A DNA stretch of 41,943 nucleotides from Gammaproteobacteria bacterium. GTDB lineage: Bacteria; Pseudomonadota; Gammaproteobacteria; SZUA-140. Below the pieces are notes generated by a model. That model searched no databases and had not been told where the DNA came from. It saw only the letters and a list, made by a program, of their open reading frames with translations. A program made the position numbers and the translations under genes. The number at the start of each line of letters is the position of its first letter. Position 1 is the stretch's first letter. The DNA lies in NCBI GenBank assembly GCA_020845975.1, contig JADLET010000089.1, positions 1 through 41,943 of the forward strand, read 5' to 3'. Shown here in pieces: positions 9,291 through 18,796 of the stretch.

Positions 9291-11762
9291 TCAGATTTCC
9301 AGTGAGAGTTGCACTAACCAGGATCGGCCCGGCGACAGATAGAAGTCGTACCACTCCTCATCAGTCAGGTTGTCGATGGACAGCGATGCGGTGAGTTGTT
9401 CGGTAATCTGATAACCAAGCCTTGTCTCGATAAGGGTATAGGCATCATAGGCGCCCGGCACTCCTTCCACATCGTCGGAGTTGTCATCGCGGTTGAAGCG
9501 GTGCGCGGTATAGCGCACGGTTGCGCCCAGGCCGAGCCGGTTTCGTTGCCAGTTGGCGCCGAACGTCGCCACATGCTTGGGTATCTGGACGATGCGTTTT
9601 CCCTCCGAGGCCGGGACGAGAGGGTTATTGTCGATCCGGGCGTCAGTGTAAGTGTAGGCAGCGTTCCAGTCAGTCCGGGAAATGTGGCCGGAGAGGCTGA
9701 TCTCCAGGCCGCGGCTGTGGGCCTTGGCCGCGTTCTCGAAGCGCTGTACCGGGGGGGTGGACGACGCTGTGGTGCGGTAGATGAAATCCTTCATGTGGTT
9801 GCTGAAATAGGTCGTGACCAGACTGGTGTCGTCGGTGAGGTGGTGGTCCAGGCCCGCCTCCAAGGAGGTGGCCATTTCCGGGGCGAGTTCGGGATTACTC
9901 TCGAACGTGGTGCCGGAGAGAGGCGACAGCCAGCTGCGATAGAGCTCGAACACGGCAGGAGCGCGGAATGATCTGCCGGCGGCGAGACGATAGCGCGTCT
10001 CCGGGGTGTGCTGATAGCTCAGCGCGGCCTTGGGGCTGAAGCGACTGTCACTGCGGCGTGGATATCGGATAGGGTAGCCGCTGACGCCGACGGTGTCAGC
10101 CAGACCGTCGCGGGTTTCCCACCAGTCATATCTCGCACCCAGGTAGGTCGTGAGTCTGTCTGTGATGTCGTAACGGTCCTGCGCGAATACGGCGCGGGCC
10201 AGCTCCTGTCCGCGTGCCTGGTAGGTGAGCGACGTCGCGCTGTCGCGATCGCTCCAGTCGGAAAGTGCGTGTTCCGTGTTGCGAGCGTCTCCCTGGCGGA
10301 AGAATAAACCGGTGGTGAGTGCGTGCCGGGAGCCAAGTGGAGTTTCTAGCTGCCAATCCAGAACGCGGTGGGTGGCTGTCGTCTTGCTGCCTGTGCCCGC
10401 GCCGCTGCTTTGGGTAGCCGCGACCGACGGGGTGGTGAACCATCCATTGTATTGATCGATATATCCCAGAGTAAGCTTGCTGCTGGAGCCCCCCAACAAA
10501 CTGGATTGGGAGATGATGTATTGATCCTGCTCCAGGCCGCCTGGCCCGGACAGATAATTCGCTGTTGGTGTGGCCTGAAAGGAGCTGCTGGCGGCGGAGA
10601 TGAACGCCGCATTACCAGAAGCATCGTGCAGAAAACTCCGCGGATTCTTGTAATCGTAGCGGGATCTGCTGCGCGCGTAATTGACGCTGACATTGTTCGT
10701 TGTCGAAAAACGATATTTGCCTGCGAGTGCCAGATTGGTGTCTTCATAACCGTTGTTACCGCTGTGACCGATGATGAAGCGGGCATTTCCCTGAATGTCC
10801 GTGATCGTTTCTGCGCCCGTCAGGCCGGGCGGAGGGGCGGTCGTGCGGGCGATGAAGTTCGTGGGATAACCGTCAGTCGCATGACGGCTGAGGCTGGCAC
10901 GCAGGCCAAGCGCATCAGTGAGCTGCACGCTGCCGGAAAACGAGGCAGCGAGTACGTCATGCGGCGCTTTCTCGCTGTCGAACGCGTCGCCATGGCCAAT
11001 CTTGAGGTGCGCCTGCGTACCACCTGTTTCCTTGGTGATGACATTGATGACTCCCCCCATCGCATTGCTGCCATACAGGCTGGAGAACGGACCGCGCACC
11101 ACTTCGATTTGTTCGATGTCGTCGAGATTGACGGAGGAGAAATTGGCGTCGCCGGTGTAGGTGTCGTTGAGCGGGATGCCGTTAAGCAGGATCGCTGTGC
11201 GACGCATGGTGGGAAACCCGCGCAGGGAAATATTGGCGCCGGTATCCATCAGGCCTTTGCCACGTCGAAAATATCCTCCCGGGGTAAGATTTAGAGCCTG
11301 GTCGACTGTCATGACATGGCGATTCTGCAGCTCCTTCGCTGTAATGACACTGACGGCGGCAGGAGCTGTATTGGTCAGGGTTTTCCCTCGCGTTGCGCTC
11401 ACGATCAGGGTTGGCAGGATGTCGGTTTCCCGGTGTGTCGCGGTGCGACTGGCCACGGACTGGGCGGGTACGGATGCCTGAATGGCTGCCGTGACGGGAG
11501 TGGTTAAGGTATAGCGCAGGCCGGTGCCGCGCAGGAGACGTGCCAAGGCTTCGGTGATCGATAGCCTGCCCGTTACCCCCTGCGTGAACTTGTTTTCCAC
11601 TGCTTCGCTGTCGTATAGCAACTCGATATCCGCTTGTTGTATCAACAGCTCGAGCGCGGACGGCAGCCCCTGCGGCGCGATATTGAAATCCCTTCGGTCT
11701 TCCGCTGCCGATCCGGTTGCGATCAGGAGCAGCAATATCCCTATTGCGAACGGCAATCGCAT
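9291..11762 (-). CDS. TonB-dependent receptor with N-terminal STN (secretin/TonB short N-terminal) domain, FecA/FpvA-type transducer
   Basis: Signal peptide, STN-like 'FNIAPQGLPSALELLIQQADIELLYDSEAVENKFTQGVTGRLSITEALARLLRGTGLRYTL', TonB box region 'LPTLIVSATRGKT', plug and barrel motifs. Start taken at MRLPFAIG. Confidence 0.93.
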   Translation of the reverse strand: MRLPFAIGILLLLIATGSAAEDRRDFNIAPQGLPSALELLIQQADIELLYDSEAVENKFTQGVTGRLSITEALARLLRGTGLRYTLTTPVTAAIQASVPAQSVASRTATHRETDILPTLIVSATRGKTLTNTAPAAVSVITAKELQNRHVMTVDQALNLTPGGYFRRGKGLMDTGANISLRGFPTMRRTAILLNGIPLNDTYTGDANFSSVNLDDIEQIEVVRGPFSSLYGSNAMGGVINVITKETGGTQAHLKIGHGDAFDSEKAPHDVLAASFSGSVQLTDALGLRASLSRHATDGYPTNFIARTTAPPPGLTGAETITDIQGNARFIIGHSGNNGYEDTNLALAGKYRFSTTNNVSVNYARSRSRYDYKNPRSFLHDASGNAAFISAASSSFQATPTANYLSGPGGLEQDQYIISQSSLLGGSSSKLTLGYIDQYNGWFTTPSVAATQSSGAGTGSKTTATHRVLDWQLETPLGSRHALTTGLFFRQGDARNTEHALSDWSDRDSATSLTYQARGQELARAVFAQDRYDITDRLTTYLGARYDWWETRDGLADTVGVSGYPIRYPRRSDSRFSPKAALSYQHTPETRYRLAAGRSFRAPAVFELYRSWLSPLSGTTFESNPELAPEMATSLEAGLDHHLTDDTSLVTTYFSNHMKDFIYRTTASSTPPVQRFENAAKAHSRGLEISLSGHISRTDWNAAYTYTDARIDNNPLVPASEGKRIVQIPKHVATFGANWQRNRLGLGATVRYTAHRFNRDDNSDDVEGVPGAYDAYTLIETRLGYQITEQLTASLSIDNLTDEEWYDFYLSPGRSWLVQLSLEI

Positions 11763-11866
11763 GGGTACCACCTGCGATACTTGTTTGGCATTGAATATCC
11801 CGCCTGAATGACGTTTGAGCTCTCTAAAAGAGGTCACCCTCGGCGGGGCGGGGCCGCTTTTGGGAC

Positions 11867-12871
11867 TTACGGGGCAGGATGCGGCAGGTCGGGAGAGGCG
11901 AGGCGGACTACTCGTCCCTCGAGCTGTGCCTCGACCGGGAGTGTTGCGGACAGTGTGCGGAGAAAGAGGGGCAGGTCGTTGGTGCCAAAGGTTCCGCTCA
12001 GTTTGAGCTGTTTGATATCAGGCGAGGAGAAAGAGAAATCCACTTCATGATAGCGCGCCATCTGGATCGCGACCTCCTCCAGGGTGGAGCGCGTGAAGGT
12101 GATCCGGCCATCGCGCCAAGCGTCCGCCGATGCGGGATCGACACGGCCGAATCCGGTTCTCATGCCATCAGCGGTGTAGGCGAGTCGATCGCCCTGACTG
12201 AGGCGCATGGTGGTAATGTGGTCGGTGGTGATACTGACCGCACCTTCCTTCACGGTGACCACAACCGCGTCCCCCGGCTGTTTGTAGACGTTGAATATCG
12301 TGCCGATATCGCGGATTTGTCCCACCCCGGCCAGGACGTCGAATGGGCGCCCGTCGTCGTGATTCACTGTGAACAGGACCTCTCCATGCTCCAGTCTGAT
12401 GACACGCCCGTTCCGGGTGAATTCGACCCGCACGGCGGAATCTGTATTGAGTTCGAGCTGTGAGCCGTCCGCGAGGAAAATGCTTTTCTGCTCGCCCTTC
12501 ACGGTCTGATAGAACTCGGAAGGCTGGTCGAACCAGAGCCTGTTTCCCGCGGCCAGGGCGATGATGAGGACCAGGCCCAGGGATGCGGCTAGTTGAAAAT
12601 GCCGCACTCGGCTCACTTGCGCGCGAGGCCGGTAGGCGCGCGCGGCGTCACGTGCAGGGAATGCGCGGGGCTTGAATTCGTCGAGGTTCTGCCACAGTCC
12701 GGCGACATGCGCATACGCGTCGCCGTGGCGCGGATCTCGGCCGAGCCAGTCTTCGAACTCTCTGCGCTCAGTCGGCGTGATTTCGCCTGAATATCGGCGC
12801 GCCAGCCAGTATCTGGCCTGCTCTTTTACCTCTTTGTCGTCAGGGGTCTCGAAAGTCACTCTGCCGTACAC
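11867..12871 (-). CDS. FecR family anti-sigma regulator
   Basis: DUF4880-like N-terminus 'EQARYWLARRYSGEITPTERREFEDWLGRDPRHGDAYAHVAGLWQNL', one TM, FecR domain 'FYQTVKGEQKSIFLADGSQLELNTDSAVRVEFTRNGRVIRLEHGEVLFTVNHDDGRPFDV'. Confidence 0.94.
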   Translation of the reverse strand: MYGRVTFETPDDKEVKEQARYWLARRYSGEITPTERREFEDWLGRDPRHGDAYAHVAGLWQNLDEFKPRAFPARDAARAYRPRAQVSRVRHFQLAASLGLVLIIALAAGNRLWFDQPSEFYQTVKGEQKSIFLADGSQLELNTDSAVRVEFTRNGRVIRLEHGEVLFTVNHDDGRPFDVLAGVGQIRDIGTIFNVYKQPGDAVVVTVKEGAVSITTDHITTMRLSQGDRLAYTADGMRTGFGRVDPASADAWRDGRITFTRSTLEEVAIQMARYHEVDFSFSSPDIKQLKLSGTFGTNDLPLFLRTLSATLPVEAQLEGRVVRLASPDLPHPAP

Positions 12872-12945
12872 TTATCTTGATCTTGATGACAGTAAGACGT
12901 ATGACCTCGCGGGAAGAGGCCACCGTATTGTTGCCTGTCAGGTGC

Positions 12946-13449
12946 TCAGGGATCAAGCCGTGTGGCGCAATGCTCAATGGCTTTGAGGATGTAGCGTTGT
13001 ACGGTTTTCTTGGACAGGCCGAGCTGCTCGGCGATTTCACTGTGGGTAAGGCCATCCAGCTTGTTGAGAATGAAGGCGTGCCGGCACAGCTCCGGCAACT
13101 CCTCGATAACCGCATTGAAACGGCGCAATCTGGTGTTGCTGTCGAGGGCCGATTCCGGAGACGGCATGGAGGTGGCGAGGGTGTCCGGATCGGCCTCGGT
13201 CTCGGTAAAACGCAAGCGCGTGTTTTCCCTTCGGAGGGCGTCTATCGCGAGATTCGCGGCCGTTCTATAAAGATAAGCCGCCGGATTGGAGATTTCGCCA
13301 GGCGCAGGGTGTTGCAACAGATGCAGGTAGGTTTGTTGGGCGACATCTTCGGCGTCCTGCCGACGCAAACGGGCGCTTAGAAAACGAACCAGATTCCATC
13401 CATGTTGTTCAATCAGCCCGCTGACGAAATCGTTTTTAACGACGGACAT
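12946..13449 (-). CDS. FecI-like ECF sigma factor
   Basis: 'EDVAQQTYLHLLQHP...NPAAYLYRTAANLAIDALRRE' and region 4 'ELPELCRHAFILNKLDGLTHSEIAEQLGLSKKTVQRYILKAIEHC'; start taken at MSVVKNDF, downstream of the predicted promoter. Confidence 0.93.
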   Translation of the reverse strand: MSVVKNDFVSGLIEQHGWNLVRFLSARLRRQDAEDVAQQTYLHLLQHPAPGEISNPAAYLYRTAANLAIDALRRENTRLRFTETEADPDTLATSMPSPESALDSNTRLRRFNAVIEELPELCRHAFILNKLDGLTHSEIAEQLGLSKKTVQRYILKAIEHCATRLDP

Positions 13450-13487
13450 GAGGTCTTTGGTGGGTGAGTTAAGCAAAAGTGTTAAGA

Positions 13488-13516
13488 AGTATGCGTTTAT
13501 AATCATACGATGTCAA
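13488..13516 (-). promoter_or_regulatory. Predicted sigma-70 promoter of the ECF sigma gene with overlapping dyad
   Basis: Minus strand TTGACA (13511-13516) - N17 - CATACT (13488-13493); dyad GTATG-N10-CATAC at 13489-13508 covers the spacer. Confidence 0.65.
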
Positions 13517-13636
13517 GCCTTGGGCGCGGCATCAGTCGATCGCGCGCGTGGTGGATCTGCGGAAGATGAAGCGAATACGAGGGTAATCAGGCGATGCCAG
13601 ATCACCCCTCGTTGGGGAGGAGGGGTTGAAGGACGG

Positions 13637-14728
13637 TCAGAAGGTGAAGCTGAAACCGGCCGAGAAGGCGCTCGGTGTGTCACCAGGGGTGGTCGGGACC
13701 TTGTCGCCGTGTCCGCCGTCTACGCCTCTATACTGCGCGTTTGTCTCGTTGTCGGTCATGCCGAAGGCGGCATAGATCCGCGTCTGCGCATCGAGCTGGC
13801 GCGTGACACCCAGGCCGAGCCTGAACGCTCCGGAGTCGCCCTGGTCGTCGTTGCTGTCGGCGATCAGGACCTGCGCGGCATAGGTATAGGTGCCGGCGTG
13901 ATAGCTGCCGTTGACGCCGAATACATTGCGGTCGAGGGTGGGGATATCGTCTGCGCTGATGGTCTCGAAGATCAGGCCGAGTCGTCCGGCGTGGGTGACC
14001 TGATGGCTGGCGGCGATCCGGATGCCGTTGACGTCGCTGTTGTCCGCGCCAGTCTGGAGGTTGGACCAGTCCTCATAGGCCAGGGACACATTCAGCAGGC
14101 CGAGGGTGTACCAGGCGGCGGCGCTGAACAGGTCGTTGTCATTGTCATCGACGTTATTGCTGTCGTTGTCCTGCGCGTCAGTCGCGTACATGGCCTGGAC
14201 TTCCAGCCCCTGAAAGTTGTTCATGTACAGCAGCGCATTGCGGGCGCGCTGATTCATCACGTCGCCATCCGCGGCGCTCGCGCCGAGGATCGCGCGACTG
14301 TCGCCCACCGTGGTGCCGAGCAGGTCCCAGCGAGTGCCCACGGTCTTGTACGGCGTGTCGTGATAGCCGAGCAACACGGTGCCAAATCGGCTGCCGTGGA
14401 ATCCGGCAAAGGTGTTGCGAGTGGCGAATTCACCGCCGCCTTCGTCCGTGCGGTATTCCTGTTCCAGTTGCCAGACCAGCGAAAGATCCGGATTGATGTC
14501 GTGCTGTCCTTTCAGGCCCAGTTGGGTTTCATTGCTGGAGAGGCCCAGATTGCTCGAATCGCCGGGGCTGTCGGTATCGCTCAGGTCGAGCGACAGATCG
14601 ATCGTGCCATAGGCCTCGAGAGCGTTGCCCGCCAGGGGCACGCTGGCGTGGGCGAGCGGTGACAGTGCAAGGGCGGCGCCGGCGGCGAAGGCCGCGCCGA
14701 GGGTTTTCGCGAGACGTGCATTCTTCAA
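13637..14728 (-). CDS. Gram-negative porin
   Basis: Signal peptide 'MKNARLAKTLGAAFAAGAALALSPLAHA', 'AYGTIDLSLDL', 'NETQLGLKGQHDI', 'FHGSRFGTVLLGYHDTPYK', terminal 'SAGFSFTF'. Confidence 0.93.
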   Translation of the reverse strand: MKNARLAKTLGAAFAAGAALALSPLAHASVPLAGNALEAYGTIDLSLDLSDTDSPGDSSNLGLSSNETQLGLKGQHDINPDLSLVWQLEQEYRTDEGGGEFATRNTFAGFHGSRFGTVLLGYHDTPYKTVGTRWDLLGTTVGDSRAILGASAADGDVMNQRARNALLYMNNFQGLEVQAMYATDAQDNDSNNVDDNDNDLFSAAAWYTLGLLNVSLAYEDWSNLQTGADNSDVNGIRIAASHQVTHAGRLGLIFETISADDIPTLDRNVFGVNGSYHAGTYTYAAQVLIADSNDDQGDSGAFRLGLGVTRQLDAQTRIYAAFGMTDNETNAQYRGVDGGHGDKVPTTPGDTPSAFSAGFSFTF

Positions 14729-14920
14729 AGGGGATCCCTCCGGTTGACGATGCCGGCATTATAGCTGCGTGGTGACTGGAACAGAACCTCATCTTTCTGA
14801 TTGGATTCAGAATTACCCTGCGGCACTCAACGCCTTGCGGGCAGCAGGGAGACTCCTGGCGATTTGCTCAGGGAGGCCTGGTCGCATTGGTGCGCCACTC
14901 TGCTTCTTTGCCTTGTTTTA

Positions 14921-14966
14921 GCACCCTAATAGTGCGCTCATTTGTCTGGGCTCACTTATTTAGTGC
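14921..14966 (+). promoter_or_regulatory. Two tandem NtrC-like enhancer dyads upstream of amt
   Basis: GCAC-N7-GTGC at 14921-14935 and TCAC-N7-GTGC at 14952-14966; centres 31 bp apart; NtrC consensus is TGCACC-N5-GGTGCA. Confidence 0.65.
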
Positions 14967-15032
14967 ATAAAAATCGGGCATTACCCTGCTGATAATGCCT
15001 CATATACATGTATATATTTGATTTTTTAATAG

Positions 15033-15048
15033 TGGTGCAATTTTTGCT
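15033..15048 (+). promoter_or_regulatory. Sigma-54 (-24/-12) promoter of amt
   Basis: TGGTGCAATTTTTGCT: GG-N10-GC with TTGCT at -12, 45 bp upstream of the amt start codon. Confidence 0.8.
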
Positions 15049-15093
15049 GACAAAACCCCATTTTGATGCGCAGCATGTTGAGAGGAGAACACC

Positions 15094-16290
15094 ATGGAGA
15101 GTTTGCAGGCTGGTAGTGATGTCCTGTTCCTGTTGATGGGCGCCGTTATGGTGCTCGCTATGCATGCCGGGTTTGCCTTTCTGGAGGTCGGGACGGTACG
15201 GCGCAAAAATCAGGTCAATGCGCTGGTGAAAATTATCAGCGACTTTTCCATCTCCACCATCGCGTATTTCTTCATCGGCTACGGCGTCGCCTATGGCATT
15301 GATTTCATGCAGGGGGCGGCAACCCTGAATGAGAAAAATGGCTATGATCTGGTGAAGTTCTTCTTCCTGCTGACCTTCGCCGCAGCCATCCCGGCCATCA
15401 TCTCGGGCGGTATCGCCGAGCGCGCGCGGTTTTATCCGCAGCTGGTGGCGAGTTTTATTCTCGTTGCTCTGGTTTACCCCTTGTTCGAGGGGATCAGCTG
15501 GAATGGATTATTTGGTATCCAGGACTGGCTGGAGGCGCAGTTCGGCGCCAGATTTCACGATTTTGCCGGTTCCGTCGTCGTGCATGCCATGGGGGGCTGG
15601 ATCGGCCTGGCCGCCGTGCTTGTGCTGGGGGCGCGGCGCGGTCGCTACGGGAAGGATGGCATCGTGAGCGCGCATCCGCCGTCCAGCATTCCGTTCCTGG
15701 CGCTGGGGGCCTGGATACTTTCCGTGGGTTGGTTCGGATTCAACGTCATGTCCGCGCAAAGCGTACAGGCGGTAAGCGGACTGGTTGCGATCAATTCCCT
15801 GATGGCGAGGACCGGCGGCGTGCTGGCGGCGCTTGTCGTGGGCCGCAATGACCCGGGTTTTGTTCATAACGGCCCGCTGGCCGGACTGGTGGCGGTGTGC
15901 GCCGGGTCGGACGTGATGCATCCCGTCGGAGCGCTGGTGACCGGGGCGGTTGCGGGGGCGCTGTTCGTCTGGAGTTTTACGCTGACACAGAATCGCTGGC
16001 GCATCGACGATGTCCTCGGAGTCTGGCCTCTGCACGGCCTGTGCGGCGTCTGGGGGGGTATCGCCGCCGGCATCTTCGGGCAGGTCGCACTGGGCGGCGC
16101 CGGTGGCGTCGCGTTCACGTCGCAGCTGATCGGGACCGGCCTCGGCATCGTGATCGCCTTCGTCGGCGGGATCGTTGTCTATGGAACGCTGAAACGTGTG
16201 GTCGGTATCCGGCTGAGCCCCGAGGAGGAGTTTCAAGGGGCAGATCTCAGCGTTCACAAGATCAGGGCAGAATATCCATATAATGAATGA
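15094..16290 (+). CDS. amt: Ammonium transporter (Amt family)
   Basis: Signature 'DFAGSVVVHAMGGWIGL', 'DDVLGVWPLHGLCGVWGGIAAGIFG', C-terminal 'LSPEEEFQGADLSVHK'; RBS 'gagaggag' upstream. Confidence 0.96.
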   Translation: MESLQAGSDVLFLLMGAVMVLAMHAGFAFLEVGTVRRKNQVNALVKIISDFSISTIAYFFIGYGVAYGIDFMQGAATLNEKNGYDLVKFFFLLTFAAAIPAIISGGIAERARFYPQLVASFILVALVYPLFEGISWNGLFGIQDWLEAQFGARFHDFAGSVVVHAMGGWIGLAAVLVLGARRGRYGKDGIVSAHPPSSIPFLALGAWILSVGWFGFNVMSAQSVQAVSGLVAINSLMARTGGVLAALVVGRNDPGFVHNGPLAGLVAVCAGSDVMHPVGALVTGAVAGALFVWSFTLTQNRWRIDDVLGVWPLHGLCGVWGGIAAGIFGQVALGGAGGVAFTSQLIGTGLGIVIAFVGGIVVYGTLKRVVGIRLSPEEEFQGADLSVHKIRAEYPYNE

Positions 16291-16401
16291 GTTGGCGTGT
16301 CGTTCCGGGCCGGGTCGGCGGGCCTGTCACATTCCTTCAGTGGAAATGAGGGCGACAACGTAGTAGCTTAAGAGGTCCGTCGGCAAACGCTTTTCGGGAG
16401 T

Positions 16402-17772
16402 ATGGGACGCAAGCTATATATAAAGACCTTCGGCTGTCAGATGAACGAATACGATTCCGCCCGCATGGCAGACGTGCTGGCGGAGTCTCACGGACTGGTA
16501 CTCACCTGTCGCCCGGAAGAGGCGGATGTACTGTTGTTGAATACCTGTTCCGTGCGCGACAAGGCGCAGGAGAAGGTGTTCTCCGAGTTGGGACGCTGGC
16601 GTGAATGGAAGGGGCAGCGCCCCGGACGCATACTCGGCGTCGGAGGCTGCGTCGCCAGTCAGGAGGGCGCGGCCATCCATCAGCGGATACCCTACGTCGA
16701 CCTGATCTTTGGACCCCAGACACTGCACCGCCTCCCGCAGCTGCTTGAGGCTGCGCGCGCCCGCAGCGGCCCGGTCGTTGATATCTCCTTCCCGGAAATC
16801 GAAAAATTCGATCGCCTGCCACAGCCGTCGGTGTCCGGTCCGGGTGTTTTTGTCTCCATCATGGAAGGCTGCAGCAAATACTGCACCTTTTGTGTCGTGC
16901 CTTATACACGCGGCGAGGAGGTCAGCCGTCCCTTCGAGGACGTGCTCGCCGAGGTCGCGCTGCATGCCGGACGCGGAGCGCGCGAGGTGACCCTGCTCGG
17001 CCAGAACGTCAATGCCTACCGCGGCATGATGGAGGACGGCGCGGAGGCTGATCTCAGCCTGCTGATCCACTACGTCGCGGCGATCGAGGGAATTGAGCGT
17101 ATCCGTTTCACCACCTCGCATCCACTCGAATTCAGCGCCAGCCTGATCCACGCCTACGCCGAGATTCCCCAGCTGGCCGATCATGTGCATCTGCCGGTGC
17201 AGAGCGGATCCGACCGTATCCTCGCCCTGATGAAGCGCGGACATACCGCGCTTGAATACCGCTCCATCGTGCGCCGGCTGCGCGCCGAACGCCCCGGGAT
17301 CAGCATCTCCTCGGATTTCATCGTCGGCTTTCCGGGCGAGACGGAGGCCGATTTCGAGGCGACGATGGAGCTCATCGAGGCGATACGCTTCGATCACTCG
17401 TACAGCTTTATCTACAGCCCGCGTCCGGGCACACCGGCGGCGAGCTATGCCGACGACGTGCCGCTCGATGTGAAGCAGGCGCGGCTGCGGCGCCTGCAGG
17501 ACAGGATCGGCGAGTTTGCCGCCGCTTACCGCGCGGAGATGATCGGCAGCGTGCAGCGCGTGCTGGTCGAGGGCCGTTCGCGCCGTTCCGAGCGGCAGCT
17601 GTCCGGCAAGACTTCGAACAACAACACGGTCAACTTCACCGGGCCGGCGGAACTGATCGGAAGCATGGTCGATGTCCTGATCACCGCGGATACCGGCAGC
17701 TCCCTGCGCGGCGAGCCCGCGGTATCGCGCGCATCCGCGGCGCAGGGACAGACCGCTGCCAACTGGAGCTGA
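16402..17772 (+). CDS. miaB: tRNA-2-methylthio-N6-dimethylallyladenosine synthase
   Basis: '[23 protein letters not shown]', radical SAM '[24 protein letters not shown]', '[19 protein letters not shown]', C-terminal TRAM region. Confidence 0.98.
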   Translation: MGRKLYIKTFGCQMNEYDSARMADVLAESHGLVLTCRPEEADVLLLNTCSVRDKAQEKVFSELGRWREWKGQRPGRILGVGGCVASQEGAAIHQRIPYVDLIFGPQTLHRLPQLLEAARARSGPVVDISFPEIEKFDRLPQPSVSGPGVFVSIMEGCSKYCTFCVVPYTRGEEVSRPFEDVLAEVALHAGRGAREVTLLGQNVNAYRGMMEDGAEADLSLLIHYVAAIEGIERIRFTTSHPLEFSASLIHAYAEIPQLADHVHLPVQSGSDRILALMKRGHTALEYRSIVRRLRAERPGISISSDFIVGFPGETEADFEATMELIEAIRFDHSYSFIYSPRPGTPAASYADDVPLDVKQARLRRLQDRIGEFAAAYRAEMIGSVQRVLVEGRSRRSERQLSGKTSNNNTVNFTGPAELIGSMVDVLITADTGSSLRGEPAVSRASAAQGQTAANWS

Positions 17773-17794
17773 ATTGACACGACGCACCCCTGAC

Positions 17795-18796
17795 ATGAAC
17801 CCTGCGCCCGCAAGACCCGCGAGCATCCACCCCCAGTCCAACGATCTGGTGCTGGAACCCGCCGACAACCAGCGTCTGGCCAGGTTGTGCGGCCAGCTCG
17901 ACGAGCATATCAAGCAGATCGAACGCGGACTCGGAGTGGAGATCAGCAACCGCGGCAACATGTTTCGCATCACAGGCCCCGAAACGTCCGCGCAGGCGGC
18001 GCGCCGCCTGCTGAAGCAACTTTATGACGAGACCGCGAAAGCGCCGCCGCTGACACCGGCACGGGTGCATTTGCTGTTGCAGTCGGTCGATGCCGAGCCC
18101 GCCGCGGGCGAGCCCTCCGCGCAGACACAGGACATCACCACCCGGAACGTTTACATCACGCCACGGGGGGTGAACCAGCGCCGTTACGTGGAGAATGTGC
18201 GCATCTTTGATATCAATTTCGGGGTTGGGCCGGCGGGTACCGGCAAGACCTATCTGGCCGTCGCCTGCGCCGTGGAGGCGCTTGAGCGTGAAGAGGTGCG
18301 CCGCATCCTGCTGGTGCGGCCGGCGGTGGAGGCGGGTGAACGGCTCGGATTCCTGCCCGGCGATATGGCGCAGAAGGTCGATCCCTACCTGCGGCCCCTG
18401 TATGACGCCTTATACGAAATGCTTGGTTTCGAGCGCGTATCAAAGCTGATCGAGCGCAACGTGATTGAAGTTGCGCCGCTGGCCTTCATGCGTGGACGCA
18501 CGCTGAACGAGTCCTTCATCATCCTGGACGAGGCGCAGAACACCACCGTCGAGCAAATGAAGATGTTCCTTACCCGCATCGGCTTCGGGTCGACCGTGGT
18601 GGTGACCGGCGACGTGACCCAGATTGACCTGCCGCGCGAGCGTGTATCGGGTCTGCGTCATGCGATCGAGGTGCTGCGGGACGTCGAAGGCATCAGTTTC
18701 GTGTTCTTCCAGGCGCGGGATGTCGTACGACATCCCTTGGTGCAGAGCATCGTTGCCGCCTATGACCGCGCCGAGGGTGGGCGGGGTGACGGCTAG
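17795..18796 (+). CDS. ybeZ: PhoH-like ATPase
   Basis: 'FGVGPAGTGKTYLAVACAVEALEREEVRRILLVRPAVEAGERLGFLPGDMAQKVDPYLRPLYDAL', 'FIILDEAQNTTVEQMKMFLTRIGFGSTVVVTGD'. Confidence 0.97.
   Translation: MNPAPARPASIHPQSNDLVLEPADNQRLARLCGQLDEHIKQIERGLGVEISNRGNMFRITGPETSAQAARRLLKQLYDETAKAPPLTPARVHLLLQSVDAEPAAGEPSAQTQDITTRNVYITPRGVNQRRYVENVRIFDINFGVGPAGTGKTYLAVACAVEALEREEVRRILLVRPAVEAGERLGFLPGDMAQKVDPYLRPLYDALYEMLGFERVSKLIERNVIEVAPLAFMRGRTLNESFIILDEAQNTTVEQMKMFLTRIGFGSTVVVTGDVTQIDLPRERVSGLRHAIEVLRDVEGISFVFFQARDVVRHPLVQSIVAAYDRAEGGRGDG

Noticed and set aside
9751-9757. G7 homopolymer in the STN receptor gene as a phase-variation tract
   Set aside because: Similar G7 runs occur in amt and mlaB in the same window, so the tract is not specific to a surface protein.
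13489-13508. Fur box upstream of the ECF sigma gene
   Set aside because: The sequence is dyadic but matches the GATAATGATAATCATTATC consensus poorly; reported only as an unidentified dyad.
13577-13612. Porin terminator (cgagggtaatc...gatcacccctcg)
   Set aside because: Imperfect stem with a bulge and no adjacent T tract; not firm enough to call.
16414-17973. 519-aa minus-strand ORF opposite miaB
   Set aside because: Antisense to a well-recognised miaB; composition typical of GC-rich shadow frames.
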